Program-made: the position numbers and the translations under genes | Notes under the pieces: model-generated | What the model saw: only the letters and a program-made list of their open reading frames with translations | What the model was told of the DNA's origin: nothing | The model's database searches: none | Source of the DNA: Phycisphaerales bacterium UBA4658 | GTDB lineage: Bacteria > Planctomycetota > Phycisphaerae > Phycisphaerales > UBA1924 | Direction of reading: 5' to 3' | DNA length: 10,409 nucleotides | Assembly (NCBI GenBank): GCA_002405485.1 | Contig: DHLW01000177.1 | Coordinates: 1 to 10,409 of the forward strand | Shown: in pieces, positions 1-7,373 of the stretch | Numbering within the stretch: the stretch's first letter is position 1 | Layout of the letters: each line of letters opens with the position of its first letter

Positions 1-561
1 GGGGGCTCTGGAGATGGTCGCGGGGCGAGGTTTTTCGGGGTTGAGGCCCAGGGCTCGCGGTTCGTGTACATCTGCGACAACTCGGGGAGCATGAACTGGA
101 GCGCGGACTTTGTCGCCAACGGCATGCGACTGCGCATCCTCAAGCGTGAGCTCACGTCGTCGATCCAGGGTCTGCTGGAGCACATGCAGTTCTACGTGGT
201 GTTCTTCAACTCCACGGCGTTTCCCATCAATCCTGAGAGCACTCGGTGGTTGATCGCCCGGGAGAGCGGGAAGAGGTGGGCGTTGGAGCGGATCGGCAGG
301 ATCGAGCCGTTTGGCGGGACAGAGCCCTGGCCGGCGTTCGAGATCGCCTTCAGCATGAAGCCCCCTCCGGACGCGATCTACTTCATGACTGACGGCAACT
401 TCGATCCCGCGGTGGCCCTTCGCATCGCAGCGATGAACGTGGGGAGCCGGAAGATTCCCATCCATTGCATTACTCTTGTCGATCGGACGGGCGAGGAGAC
501 GATGCGGAAGATCGCCGCGGATTCTGGCGGCACGTACACACACGTGGATGGCAGCAAGTAA
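1..561 (+). CDS. VWA (von Willebrand factor A) domain protein, 3' part
   Basis: The frame is open from the first base of the window and ends at TAA 559-561, so about 186 C-terminal residues are visible and the start lies upstream. A Gly-rich stretch and a short FFGVEA segment lead into strand 1 of a VWA fold, YICDNSGSM (MIDAS DxSxS at 76-93). The other MIDAS residues are present: Thr in FGGTEP (codon 319-321) and Asp in MTDG (391-393). The metal site therefore looks complete, which suggests a functional metal-dependent protein-binding domain. The protein ends soon after the last strand of the fold (IHCITLVD) and helix, so VWA is its C-terminal domain. Planctomycetes carry many proteins with this 'FFG...V.I.D.SGSM' style, often with an N-terminal membrane anchor; that part cannot be seen here. 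The next gene overlaps its end by 14 bp or starts 19 bp after it. Substrate and partner are unknown. Confidence 0.9.
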   Translation, partial: GGSGDGRGARFFGVEAQGSRFVYICDNSGSMNWSADFVANGMRLRILKRELTSSIQGLLEHMQFYVVFFNSTAFPINPESTRWLIARESGKRWALERIGRIEPFGGTEPWPAFEIAFSMKPPPDAIYFMTDGNFDPAVALRIAAMNVGSRKIPIHCITLVDRTGEETMRKIAADSGGTYTHVDGSK

Positions 562-1792
562 TCGTCACAGATCGGGCCGGATGGAAGCCGCGGGGCTGGC
601 GCTTGCCGCGGCGATGGCTGTGGTTCAGTGTCCGGCGGCGGCGCAGGTGGAGCTGCGCGGTGTGGAGCAGCCCTGGTCGGTCGAGGTCGTGGGCGTTGGG
701 CCCGAGGGCGTGACCGTGCTGGAGGGTCAGGGTCGAACGGTGATCACGTGGGATCGGGTGCGCGGGGTGCCGTCGACGAAGCACTCGGCGGCGGCGATGG
801 GCTATGCGTCGGTGAGCGAGCAGTTGTGGCGGGCCCGCAGCCGGGTGGAGCGGGGCGACTTCGAGGCCGCGGAGCCGTTGCTTGAAGCGCTGGTCGATCG
901 CCGGCCCGCCGCGCTTGCCGGACCCTCGGCAGCCGTCGCACAAGAGGCCCTGCTCCGGTGCCGATCGAACCGAGGCAGCGTGACGGGCGCGGTGCTGGCG
1001 TGGCTGGAGTGGCGTCGTGTGCGAACTGGTGCGGGGGGCGTGGGGGTGGTCCCCCCCCCCCCCCCCACGCTCGACATGGCTCCGGTGTTTGATCCGGTCA
1101 CCGGGCTGGCGCCGGGGTTGCCGCCGGTGTTTCAGAATGATGCGGCGACCGGCGTGGGTGTGCAGAGCGACGAGTGGGCGAGCATGGCGGCGGAGGTTGG
1201 TGGTGGGGATGAGCGCACGCGGGTGCTGGCGGAGCTGTATCTCGCCGCGGCTCGGTTCGACACCGGCCAGTCGTTGGAGATCGCGCCCGTCACGAGCGGG
1301 GATCCTGGCGTGAAGCTGGTTGCCGATGTGGTGCTGGCCCGTGCGGGGAACGAGCAGCAGCGAGCCGCGGCGCGGGCGGCGCTGGAAGCGCGGCTCAGTT
1401 CCGGGGTTGACCGCGTGCGTGCGGGCGACGGGGGAGAGACGGTCCAGGCGGAGGGCTGGGTGGAGTGCTGGTGCCGGCTTGGGCTTGGGAGATCGCTGGT
1501 GCGCGAGCAGGACGAAGCGGCACGCCGGCTCGGGGTGATTCATCTGTTGCACGTGCCGGCCCGGTTCTCGCGGGTCTCACCGGTGCTTGCGAGCATGGCG
1601 CTGGCCGACGCCGCCGCCGCGCTACACGCGATCGGAGACCACGCGGGCGCGCGGGCGGTCAAGGCGGAACTGGTGTCGAGGTATCCGCGGCACTCGGCGG
1701 TGAATGACCCTCGGCTGCGGGACATTCAGCAGGTCGCGCACGAGGCGGCGGCGACGGGTTCGGCGGAGTCCGGGGTCGGAGGTGCGCCATGA
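548..1792 (+). CDS. Exported protein with beta-rich N-terminus and TPR-like helices, function unknown
   Basis: I do not recognise a named family. ATG 548 is chosen (414 aa) because it gives an Arg/His-rich n-region (residues 4-11), a hydrophobic Ala/Leu/Val core (14-26) and an AAA|Q cleavage site near residue 32. ATG 581 (403 aa) loses the positive charges. Neither start has a clear Shine-Dalgarno; coupling to the upstream gene is likely. Residues 34-75 look beta-rich and end in VITWDRVRGV. After that come helix pairs of TPR type (LWRARSRVERGDFEAAEPLLEAL), a Pro-rich linker with five Pro at residues 169-173 encoded by a C16 run, and more helices. These end in ELVSRYPRHSA (around 373-384), the 'YPxHSxA' ending seen in many TPR proteins of the bacterial envelope. 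The stop overlaps the next start (ATGA). Likely periplasmic or envelope-associated scaffold or adaptor (inference). Confidence 0.85.
   Translation: MAASNRHRSGRMEAAGLALAAAMAVVQCPAAAQVELRGVEQPWSVEVVGVGPEGVTVLEGQGRTVITWDRVRGVPSTKHSAAAMGYASVSEQLWRARSRVERGDFEAAEPLLEALVDRRPAALAGPSAAVAQEALLRCRSNRGSVTGAVLAWLEWRRVRTGAGGVGVVPPPPPTLDMAPVFDPVTGLAPGLPPVFQNDAATGVGVQSDEWASMAAEVGGGDERTRVLAELYLAAARFDTGQSLEIAPVTSGDPGVKLVADVVLARAGNEQQRAAARAALEARLSSGVDRVRAGDGGETVQAEGWVECWCRLGLGRSLVREQDEAARRLGVIHLLHVPARFSRVSPVLASMALADAAAALHAIGDHAGARAVKAELVSRYPRHSAVNDPRLRDIQQVAHEAAATGSAESGVGGAP
1051..1066 (+). repeat. Homopolymeric C16 tract inside a coding region
   Basis: Sixteen consecutive C follow a G-rich stretch. The reading frame before and after the tract belongs to the same continuous protein, so the length shown is the in-frame ('on') state. 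One extra C would bring TGA 1090-1092 into frame almost at once; one lost C would lead to TGA 1311-1313. Either change would truncate the protein and could reduce coupled translation of the downstream genes. Tracts of this kind are slippage-prone, and they are also a common place for sequencing length errors. Confidence 0.9.
1778..1784 (+). promoter_or_regulatory. Strong Shine-Dalgarno for the 929-aa protein
   Basis: GGAGGTG lies 4-5 nt before ATG 1789, inside the last codons of the upstream gene. It fixes this start and shows that the ATGA overlap is a real junction with its own ribosome entry, so the gene does not depend only on coupling. Confidence 0.8.
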
Positions 1793-4578
1793 GCGGGCTG
1801 GCGGCGCGGGTCGTGTGCGCGGCGATGGTGGCGCTCTCGGCGGGTCCGGACCTGGCCCGCGGCGTGGATGAGCCGTCGGAGGGCGCGGTGGATCGAGGCC
1901 CCGATTCGGGAGCGCACGAGGGCAATCAGGCGATCGAGTCGTATCTGGAGCGACTTGGGCTCAAGCGGCTGCTGGCTGAGCATCTGGAGCGGCAGCTTGC
2001 CGCACTGCCCAAGGACCAGCGGGTGGCGCCGGCGGAGCGGCTCGGGCGGCTGTATGTGGACCTGATCGGGTCATCGCTGGGCGTGCAGGCGTCGGCCGAG
2101 CGGCGCATGTGGGAGGACAAGGCGCGGACGCTGCTTGTGCAGGTGCCCGAGGCGGACTCGTTCGACCTTCGGCTGAGTCTGGCGCGGGCGTCGTATCAGC
2201 AGGCCGAGGAGATTGCCGAGCGGCAGCGTCTGAGGATGGCCACACCCGAGGAGACCGCGGAGGCGGAGCGGACGTTTGCTTCGCTGGCGGGCCAGTTCAA
2301 CGACATCGCGGTGAAGGCCCATCGTCGCGTGGACCAGCTTGAGCGGCTGGAGCAGCAGGGCGATGCGAGCGAGAAGCTCGTGACGGAGCTGTCCGACGCC
2401 CGTCGCCAGCGATCGCTCGCGTTCTACTACGAGGGGTGGTGCAAGACCTATCTGGCGCAGCTCACCAGGAGCGAGCAGCCGGCGATCGAAGCGATGCGTG
2501 CGTTTGGGTGGCTGCTGAACTCATCGGGCGGTCGCCAGGCGACGCTGGACCGGGTGCAGCCGTCGATGCTGCAGTATGAGCACATCGCGAGGGCGGCGGT
2601 CGCGTGCGCGATGTGCGCGGCGCAGCGAGGGGCCGACGTGGAAGCGCTGCGATGGCTGGATTTCGTCTCGGAGGCGGAGCAGACTCCCGCCGCGGTGCGG
2701 GAGCAGCTCGCGGCCCGGCGCATCGGGATTCTTGCACAGGCCAGGCGATGGGCCGATCTGGAGCTATTTGTCAGGCGGACGCGGCGATCGGATCGGGCGG
2801 GTGGTGGACCTGAGCTTCGGCCCATGCCCGCGCTGTTGGCGCGTCTGCTGGCGGTGATGGCGCTGGAGGCGGACCGTCGCACGGCGGGCGCGCAGATCGA
2901 GGCCCTGGCCCGGATCGCCATTCAGGACCTGGTGACGCAGAAGGAAGTCGGGCACGTTCTGGACATGGTGCGCCGGTACGGGACCGCGCCGCTCGGGGAG
3001 TCCGGGTTCATCGTGAACTATGCCCGCGCGCTGCTTGCCTATGACGACGCTCGCGGCGCGCATGAGAAGCTCAGCCCGGGCGGCAACGAGCCGGTCGGCG
3101 ACGTGGCCGCGGCGAATCTGTACAGGACCGCCGCGGGGCTGTTCCTTGCGGCATCGCGAGAGAGCGACGCGGAGTCGTTTCCGCTGGAGCGGGCGCGTGC
3201 GGGGGTGATGCAGGGGCGATCGCTGTTCTTTGCGGGGGATCTGATGCCGGCGGCGGAGGCGTTTCTGGCGGCCCACACGGCGGCCGGCAAAACACCCGCG
3301 GGTGAGGAGCCGCTGTACCTGGGCGTGCTGGCGCTGGAGCGGGCGGCGAAGCTGGATACGTCGGGCAAGTCGGGTCTTCGCGAGCGGCTGACGCAGGCGA
3401 TCACGTTGTTCCTGCAGACCTATCCGGACTCCGAGCATGCGCCACGGCTGACGCTCATGCAGATCACCATCGGCGGCGTGAGCGACGAGGACGCGTTGAA
3501 GGTGCTGCTGAACGTGCCCAGGGAGTCGCCGGTTTACGAGGCATCGCGTCGGCAGATCGCGCGGATTCTGTACACCAAGTTCCGAACAGCGCGTGGAGCC
3601 GACCGGGACTTCGCCTCGCAGAGGTTCGTGGTGGTCGCCGAGGAGGTCCTTGCCTCTGATCGCAAGATCGCGATGGAGGGTTCGTCGGCGGAGGCCAAGC
3701 CGGCGACGGAGCGCGTCGTGGTGCGAGCTCGTCAGTTGCTCGACGCCCTGCTCTCCAGGACGGTTCCGGACGCCGTTCGGGCCGAGGCGGTGATGAAGCT
3801 GCTCTCCGGGGTGTGCGCGTACAACGACTTCGATCTGTCGCCACATCGGGCGGAGCTGGCGTTCCGCGAGCTGCAGATCGCGCTGGCCCGTGGAGATGAG
3901 GATCAGATCGACAACGCGGCGATGGTGCTTGAGCAGGCCTCCGATCCGTCGACGCAGTATCACGCGGCGGGGGAGCGGCTGCTGTTTCGCCACTATCAGC
4001 AGCGGCGTGCCAGCGACAAGTCGCCCGATTCGCCGGTTGCCGGAAAGCTCATCCGCGTCGGGTCGAGGATCGTTGATCGCATCGGGGGCGATCCGGCCAA
4101 GTTGCGGGATCCCGCGGTGGCCTCGGTGTATTCGGCGCTCGCCGAGGTGGCCGCGGAACAGGCGCAGGCCAGCGGGGACTCGTCGCTTCGGAAGCTCTCG
4201 ATGCGGCTGGACCGGTCGCTGTTGAGCGTGCAGCCGCGGGCTGAGCCGGTGCTCCGCCGGCTTGCGATGACCAGCGAGGCCGAGGGCGATCTGTCGCAGG
4301 CGCTCTCGTGCTGGCGGACGATGCTGGACGCGTCAGCTCCGGGCAGCGCGACGTTCTTTGAGTCGCGGCATGAGTCGATTCGGCTGCTCATCCGCGTGGA
4401 TCCGGCGCGGGCTCGGGCCGCGCTCGATGAGCACGTGATCTTGTATCCCGATGGCGGTCCCGCGCCGTGGGGTCCGAAGATCATCGCTCTCCGCAGCGAG
4501 ATTCCAGTGTCGCCCGCGCCTGATCCGAATCCCGTTCAGTCTCCATCGCAGTCTCCTTCTCAGGCCCCGGCACCGTGA
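1789..4578 (+). CDS. Large exported helical/TPR-like repeat protein, function unknown
   Basis: 929 aa from ATG 1789. The N-terminus (residues 1-23) has one Arg, a hydrophobic Ala/Val/Leu core and a likely cleavage after LSA or DLA, so the product is probably exported. The rest is almost wholly alpha-helical, with Ala/Leu/Arg/Glu-rich amphipathic helices. A charged, coiled-coil-like part lies around residues 125-210 (QQAEEIAERQ, RRVDQLERLEQQ). A TPR-like unit lies around 470-500 (GRSLFFAGDLMPAAEAF), followed by a YPDSEHAP ending at 545-552, as in YbgF/BamD-type TPRs. The last about 22 residues are a Ser/Pro/Gln tail, probably disordered. No catalytic motif is visible. It overlaps the upstream gene by 4 bp (ATGA) and the downstream gene by 4 bp (GTGA). 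Its size nearly equals that of the next protein, which may be its membrane partner (inference). A scaffold or binding role is the most that can be supported. Confidence 0.87.
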   Translation: MSGLAARVVCAAMVALSAGPDLARGVDEPSEGAVDRGPDSGAHEGNQAIESYLERLGLKRLLAEHLERQLAALPKDQRVAPAERLGRLYVDLIGSSLGVQASAERRMWEDKARTLLVQVPEADSFDLRLSLARASYQQAEEIAERQRLRMATPEETAEAERTFASLAGQFNDIAVKAHRRVDQLERLEQQGDASEKLVTELSDARRQRSLAFYYEGWCKTYLAQLTRSEQPAIEAMRAFGWLLNSSGGRQATLDRVQPSMLQYEHIARAAVACAMCAAQRGADVEALRWLDFVSEAEQTPAAVREQLAARRIGILAQARRWADLELFVRRTRRSDRAGGGPELRPMPALLARLLAVMALEADRRTAGAQIEALARIAIQDLVTQKEVGHVLDMVRRYGTAPLGESGFIVNYARALLAYDDARGAHEKLSPGGNEPVGDVAAANLYRTAAGLFLAASRESDAESFPLERARAGVMQGRSLFFAGDLMPAAEAFLAAHTAAGKTPAGEEPLYLGVLALERAAKLDTSGKSGLRERLTQAITLFLQTYPDSEHAPRLTLMQITIGGVSDEDALKVLLNVPRESPVYEASRRQIARILYTKFRTARGADRDFASQRFVVVAEEVLASDRKIAMEGSSAEAKPATERVVVRARQLLDALLSRTVPDAVRAEAVMKLLSGVCAYNDFDLSPHRAELAFRELQIALARGDEDQIDNAAMVLEQASDPSTQYHAAGERLLFRHYQQRRASDKSPDSPVAGKLIRVGSRIVDRIGGDPAKLRDPAVASVYSALAEVAAEQAQASGDSSLRKLSMRLDRSLLSVQPRAEPVLRRLAMTSEAEGDLSQALSCWRTMLDASAPGSATFFESRHESIRLLIRVDPARARAALDEHVILYPDGGPAPWGPKIIALRSEIPVSPAPDPNPVQSPSQSPSQAPAP
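4537..4565 (+). repeat. Short imperfect 12-bp tandem repeat coding a QSPS tail
   Basis: Two 12-bp units beginning CAGTCTCC (4537 and 4549) and a partial third beginning CAG at 4561 encode QSPS-QSPS-QAPA at the C-terminus of the 929-aa protein. It keeps frame, since the period is a multiple of three, so unit number could vary without breaking the gene. It is otherwise an ordinary low-complexity tail. Confidence 0.7.
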
Positions 4579-7373
4579 CACGAACCCAGCGTCCATCTCC
4601 GGTCGGAAGGTTCCTCGGTGAAGACGCCGACGGGTCAGCGCTTGCGCTGCTGGGCCTGTTGCCGGGCGAGTGCACCCCGATGCGGATTGACGCCGCGCTG
4701 CAGCGGCAGCTTGACCGGGTCGGGAGTCATCCTGAGGGGGACACACCCGCGGCGGATGAGGTGCGGCTTGCGCTGCACGCCGCGGCGGCTCAGTTGACGG
4801 ATCCGGAGGTGCGTCGGCTCGTTCTCGCCGAGCATTCGCGACTGGCCGATCAGGCGGCGCGGTCCGACGTTGCCGCGGGGGTTCCGACGCGATCGGTGCT
4901 CACGGCCGAGCAGGAGCAGGCGGTGGCTCGCGTTCGGACCATGGGGCCCGAGGCCGAGCAGGGCGGTGAGTCCGCGCTCAAGAGGGTGCTGCTCATCGGC
5001 GGCGTCTTTGCCGCGCTGCTCGTTGTCGGCTTTGTGGCGGTTGCGATTGCCGTCAGCGCGGGGCGTGGGCGACAGGCTGCAACTGGTGGACCGGGCGGGG
5101 CTGGGGGACCGGGAGTTACGGCCTCGGCGCCCGCGCCGGCGGTCACCGCGGCAGCTCCGGCGGGTGAATCAGCGGGCGCGTCGTCGCGGAGCGTGCCGTT
5201 GTCTGAAGACACATCCCCTGCGCCTGGCCAGCAGGGCCAGGGCGTAGAGGAGACCAGGGCCCCGTTCACGGATGCGTCGAGCATCGTGCGGGCGATTCAG
5301 CAGTCCACCGAGACCGCTCGGAAGGATCCCGCCGCGGGCCTGGCCCAGTTTCGACTGGCGATCGCTCCGCTGGCTGAGTGGTGGCCGAAGCTTGATCCGG
5401 GTCAGCGTCGAGCGGCGGATGCGGGCGTGATCGACTTTGTGTACGTGCTCTCACCATCGCCTGACTCGGCGGTCTTGGTGATCGATGACCTGCGTGGCAT
5501 GCTCGGGCTGTTGAATGATCGGGATCGATCCATGCGAGCAGGCGATGTCTGGCCATCGTCGTGGGCGCTTGGGATGCTGTCGCGGCTGTCAGTGGAGCGC
5601 GAGCTGCCGAGGGGCGTGGGAGCGCGGATCGCCGAGACGTTGAACGAGGCGCTCTCGGCATCGCGTGTTGGCGCGATGGTGACGTTTGAGGACGGCGCGT
5701 TGTCGGCACTTCGGCGCATGCCTGTGCGACTGGTCGCGCCGTCCACGTCCCCGACGCTCGAGCCGCGCTCCGGCGGGGAGGCGTTCAAGCGCTGGATCGA
5801 GGCGGTCGCGCGGGTCGGCGGGGATGAGAACGGGGTCGAGCGGGCGCTTGCCGACGCTCTTGAGCAGGTGCTCATCGAGGGTCCGGAGCCGAGCGAGGAC
5901 GCCGCGGCCTACGAGGCCGTGGAAGCGCTGGCGACGCGGATGCGCTGGCGTGCGTCGGGGCCGGCGCGTGCGCGGCTGATGGAGTGGTTCAGCGATGGTC
6001 GGGTCTCGGTGGCGGATCTGAACACGCTGACCAGCGTCATCGCCGGGAAGTCCAACGCCGAGAACATCACCCCGACCATGATCCTGTCGGCATCGGCGAC
6101 CACGGATGACCGGGCGCAGCTTCGCGCGGAGTACGCCCTTGCCTGGGGGCTGACCCAGGCGGAGGCGCGCACGGCGGCCATGGCCATGTGGCGGGCCAAC
6201 GCGGGCGCGTTCGTGGCCAATGAGCCGCCACGAGCTACCAGCGATGACACCGAGCTCATGCTTCAACTCGTGACCGCGGTGCGCTACAACGAGGCGGCTC
6301 GGCTGCTCTGGCTCGGCGACGGGTCGGGGGCCCAGCGGGTGCTTGATGAGATTCCGAACACGTCGGCGATGATCGCCGCGGCCGCCGGGGCGATTCCAGG
6401 CGGAGTGATCTCGCCCCTGCCGCCGATCGGAACGCCGTCGGGGAAGCTCGGGCGTTCGTCGGGCGGTGCGGGCGCGACGGCGTCTGATGGCTCCGCGGCA
6501 TCCTGGGGCGAGTCCTTCCTGCGGGCCGAGCGGAACATTCCGGTTCGTCTGGAACGCCTGAAGGCGGCGGAGCAGCTTGCGTCTCCGCTCTCGCGACTGG
6601 ACGCCTCGATTCTGGTGCAGAACGCGCTGTTTGGCTCTCCTGCGCAGGTTCGACATGCGGCCCAGCAGGTCGTGATCAAGTTTGCAGATGATCCTGCGAT
6701 CGTGCTGGCCTCTCTGGATCAGTTGCCGGTGGCGCCGAAGGTGCGCGGGGTGTCGGAGATGATCGATCGCATGATCCGACCATCTCGGCTGCCCAAGCTC
6801 GGGGACCCGGACTGGGAGATCACCGCTCGGCGGGCGCTTGTGGATCGACTGCTGAGCATGCTCGCCGCTCAGAGTCCCCAGGCCGCCGTGGACCAGGGGA
6901 CGCTGCTCATCGCGACGAGCTATGAGCGGATGGCCGGTCCATCGCCGACTGGCCGGGCGCCCGTGGCCGAGCGCGCGCTAGCCGAGAGCGCCGGCGATCG
7001 GGCCGTGCGTGCCGCGCAGGATCTGCAGCGACTTCTGCGTCTGGAGGCGGACCGGCTGCCGCCGGCCGATCGGCCGCCGATGTCGCCCGAGCAGATCGAA
7101 CGTCGGCTTGCCAGCCGCCTGGCGATGGCGAGCGGCCCGGTGCAGCAGTTCAACGCGGAGCAGGCCGCCGTTGCCGAGATGCTCGCATATGTGGTTTGCG
7201 CCGAGCGGCCGGTGCAGTCGGCGGGGGCTGCCGGGGTGATCGCCGATCTTCTGTCCGCGCGTCGCCAGGCGGGGCACATTCTGCAGCAGATGATCGCGAC
7301 CGAGCAGGCCATGACCCGGCTGTGGTCGCTGCGGTTTGGCGAGGGTTCGACGATCAAGGAGGGCGGATCATGA
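4575..7373 (+). CDS. Single-pass membrane protein with divergent J-like N-terminal domain and long helical C-terminal part
   Basis: 932 aa from GTG 4575. The next in-frame ATG (residue 36) would cut through the N-terminal domain, and the GTGA overlap with the preceding gene supports the GTG. Residues about 20-83 align by eye with a DnaJ J-domain: ALLGLLPG for the 'xxLGV' helix I start, TPMRIDAAL for 'TPEEIKKAY', HPEGD at residues 52-56 where HPD is usual, and AAAAQLTDPEVRRL for 'AYEVLSDPEKRR'. A single hydrophobic helix spans about 138-162, preceded by Lys136-Arg137, giving an N-in orientation. A Gly/Ala/Pro-rich linker (about 163-228) leads to about 700 residues of helical, HEAT/TPR-like sequence predicted to lie outside the cytoplasm. 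HPE instead of HPD may mean that it does not stimulate DnaK normally. Planctomycetes have many proteins with J-like N-termini on membrane anchors. Function unknown; possibly the anchor linking exported partners from this operon to the membrane. Confidence 0.85.
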   Translation: MTRTQRPSPVGRFLGEDADGSALALLGLLPGECTPMRIDAALQRQLDRVGSHPEGDTPAADEVRLALHAAAAQLTDPEVRRLVLAEHSRLADQAARSDVAAGVPTRSVLTAEQEQAVARVRTMGPEAEQGGESALKRVLLIGGVFAALLVVGFVAVAIAVSAGRGRQAATGGPGGAGGPGVTASAPAPAVTAAAPAGESAGASSRSVPLSEDTSPAPGQQGQGVEETRAPFTDASSIVRAIQQSTETARKDPAAGLAQFRLAIAPLAEWWPKLDPGQRRAADAGVIDFVYVLSPSPDSAVLVIDDLRGMLGLLNDRDRSMRAGDVWPSSWALGMLSRLSVERELPRGVGARIAETLNEALSASRVGAMVTFEDGALSALRRMPVRLVAPSTSPTLEPRSGGEAFKRWIEAVARVGGDENGVERALADALEQVLIEGPEPSEDAAAYEAVEALATRMRWRASGPARARLMEWFSDGRVSVADLNTLTSVIAGKSNAENITPTMILSASATTDDRAQLRAEYALAWGLTQAEARTAAMAMWRANAGAFVANEPPRATSDDTELMLQLVTAVRYNEAARLLWLGDGSGAQRVLDEIPNTSAMIAAAAGAIPGGVISPLPPIGTPSGKLGRSSGGAGATASDGSAASWGESFLRAERNIPVRLERLKAAEQLASPLSRLDASILVQNALFGSPAQVRHAAQQVVIKFADDPAIVLASLDQLPVAPKVRGVSEMIDRMIRPSRLPKLGDPDWEITARRALVDRLLSMLAAQSPQAAVDQGTLLIATSYERMAGPSPTGRAPVAERALAESAGDRAVRAAQDLQRLLRLEADRLPPADRPPMSPEQIERRLASRLAMASGPVQQFNAEQAAVAEMLAYVVCAERPVQSAGAAGVIADLLSARRQAGHILQQMIATEQAMTRLWSLRFGEGSTIKEGGS
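7356..7362 (+). promoter_or_regulatory. Strong Shine-Dalgarno for the zinc-ribbon-like protein
   Basis: AAGGAGG sits 7 nt before ATG 7370, within the last codons of the membrane-protein gene. It selects ATG 7370 over the longer frame beginning at 7196, which would run deep inside the upstream gene. Confidence 0.85.

Noticed and set aside
1051..1066. C16 tract as a frameshift marking a broken gene
   Set aside because: The frame is the same, and protein-like, on both sides of the tract, so the gene is intact as given. A length error of exactly three bases cannot be excluded.
470..1552. Long minus-strand open frame opposite the 414-aa gene
   Set aside because: Composition is Arg/Pro/His-rich, typical of the antisense of a GC-rich gene. 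It spans two real plus-strand genes and shows no signal peptide, motif or start signal.
2764..3993. 409-codon minus-strand open frame inside the 929-aa gene
   Set aside because: Arg/Gln/His-rich antisense shadow; the plus frame has a Shine-Dalgarno, signal peptide and TPR-like motifs over the same bases.
5589..6656. 355-codon minus-strand open frame inside the 932-aa gene
   Set aside because: Arg-rich shadow with no recognisable domain; the plus frame is continuous with a membrane protein.
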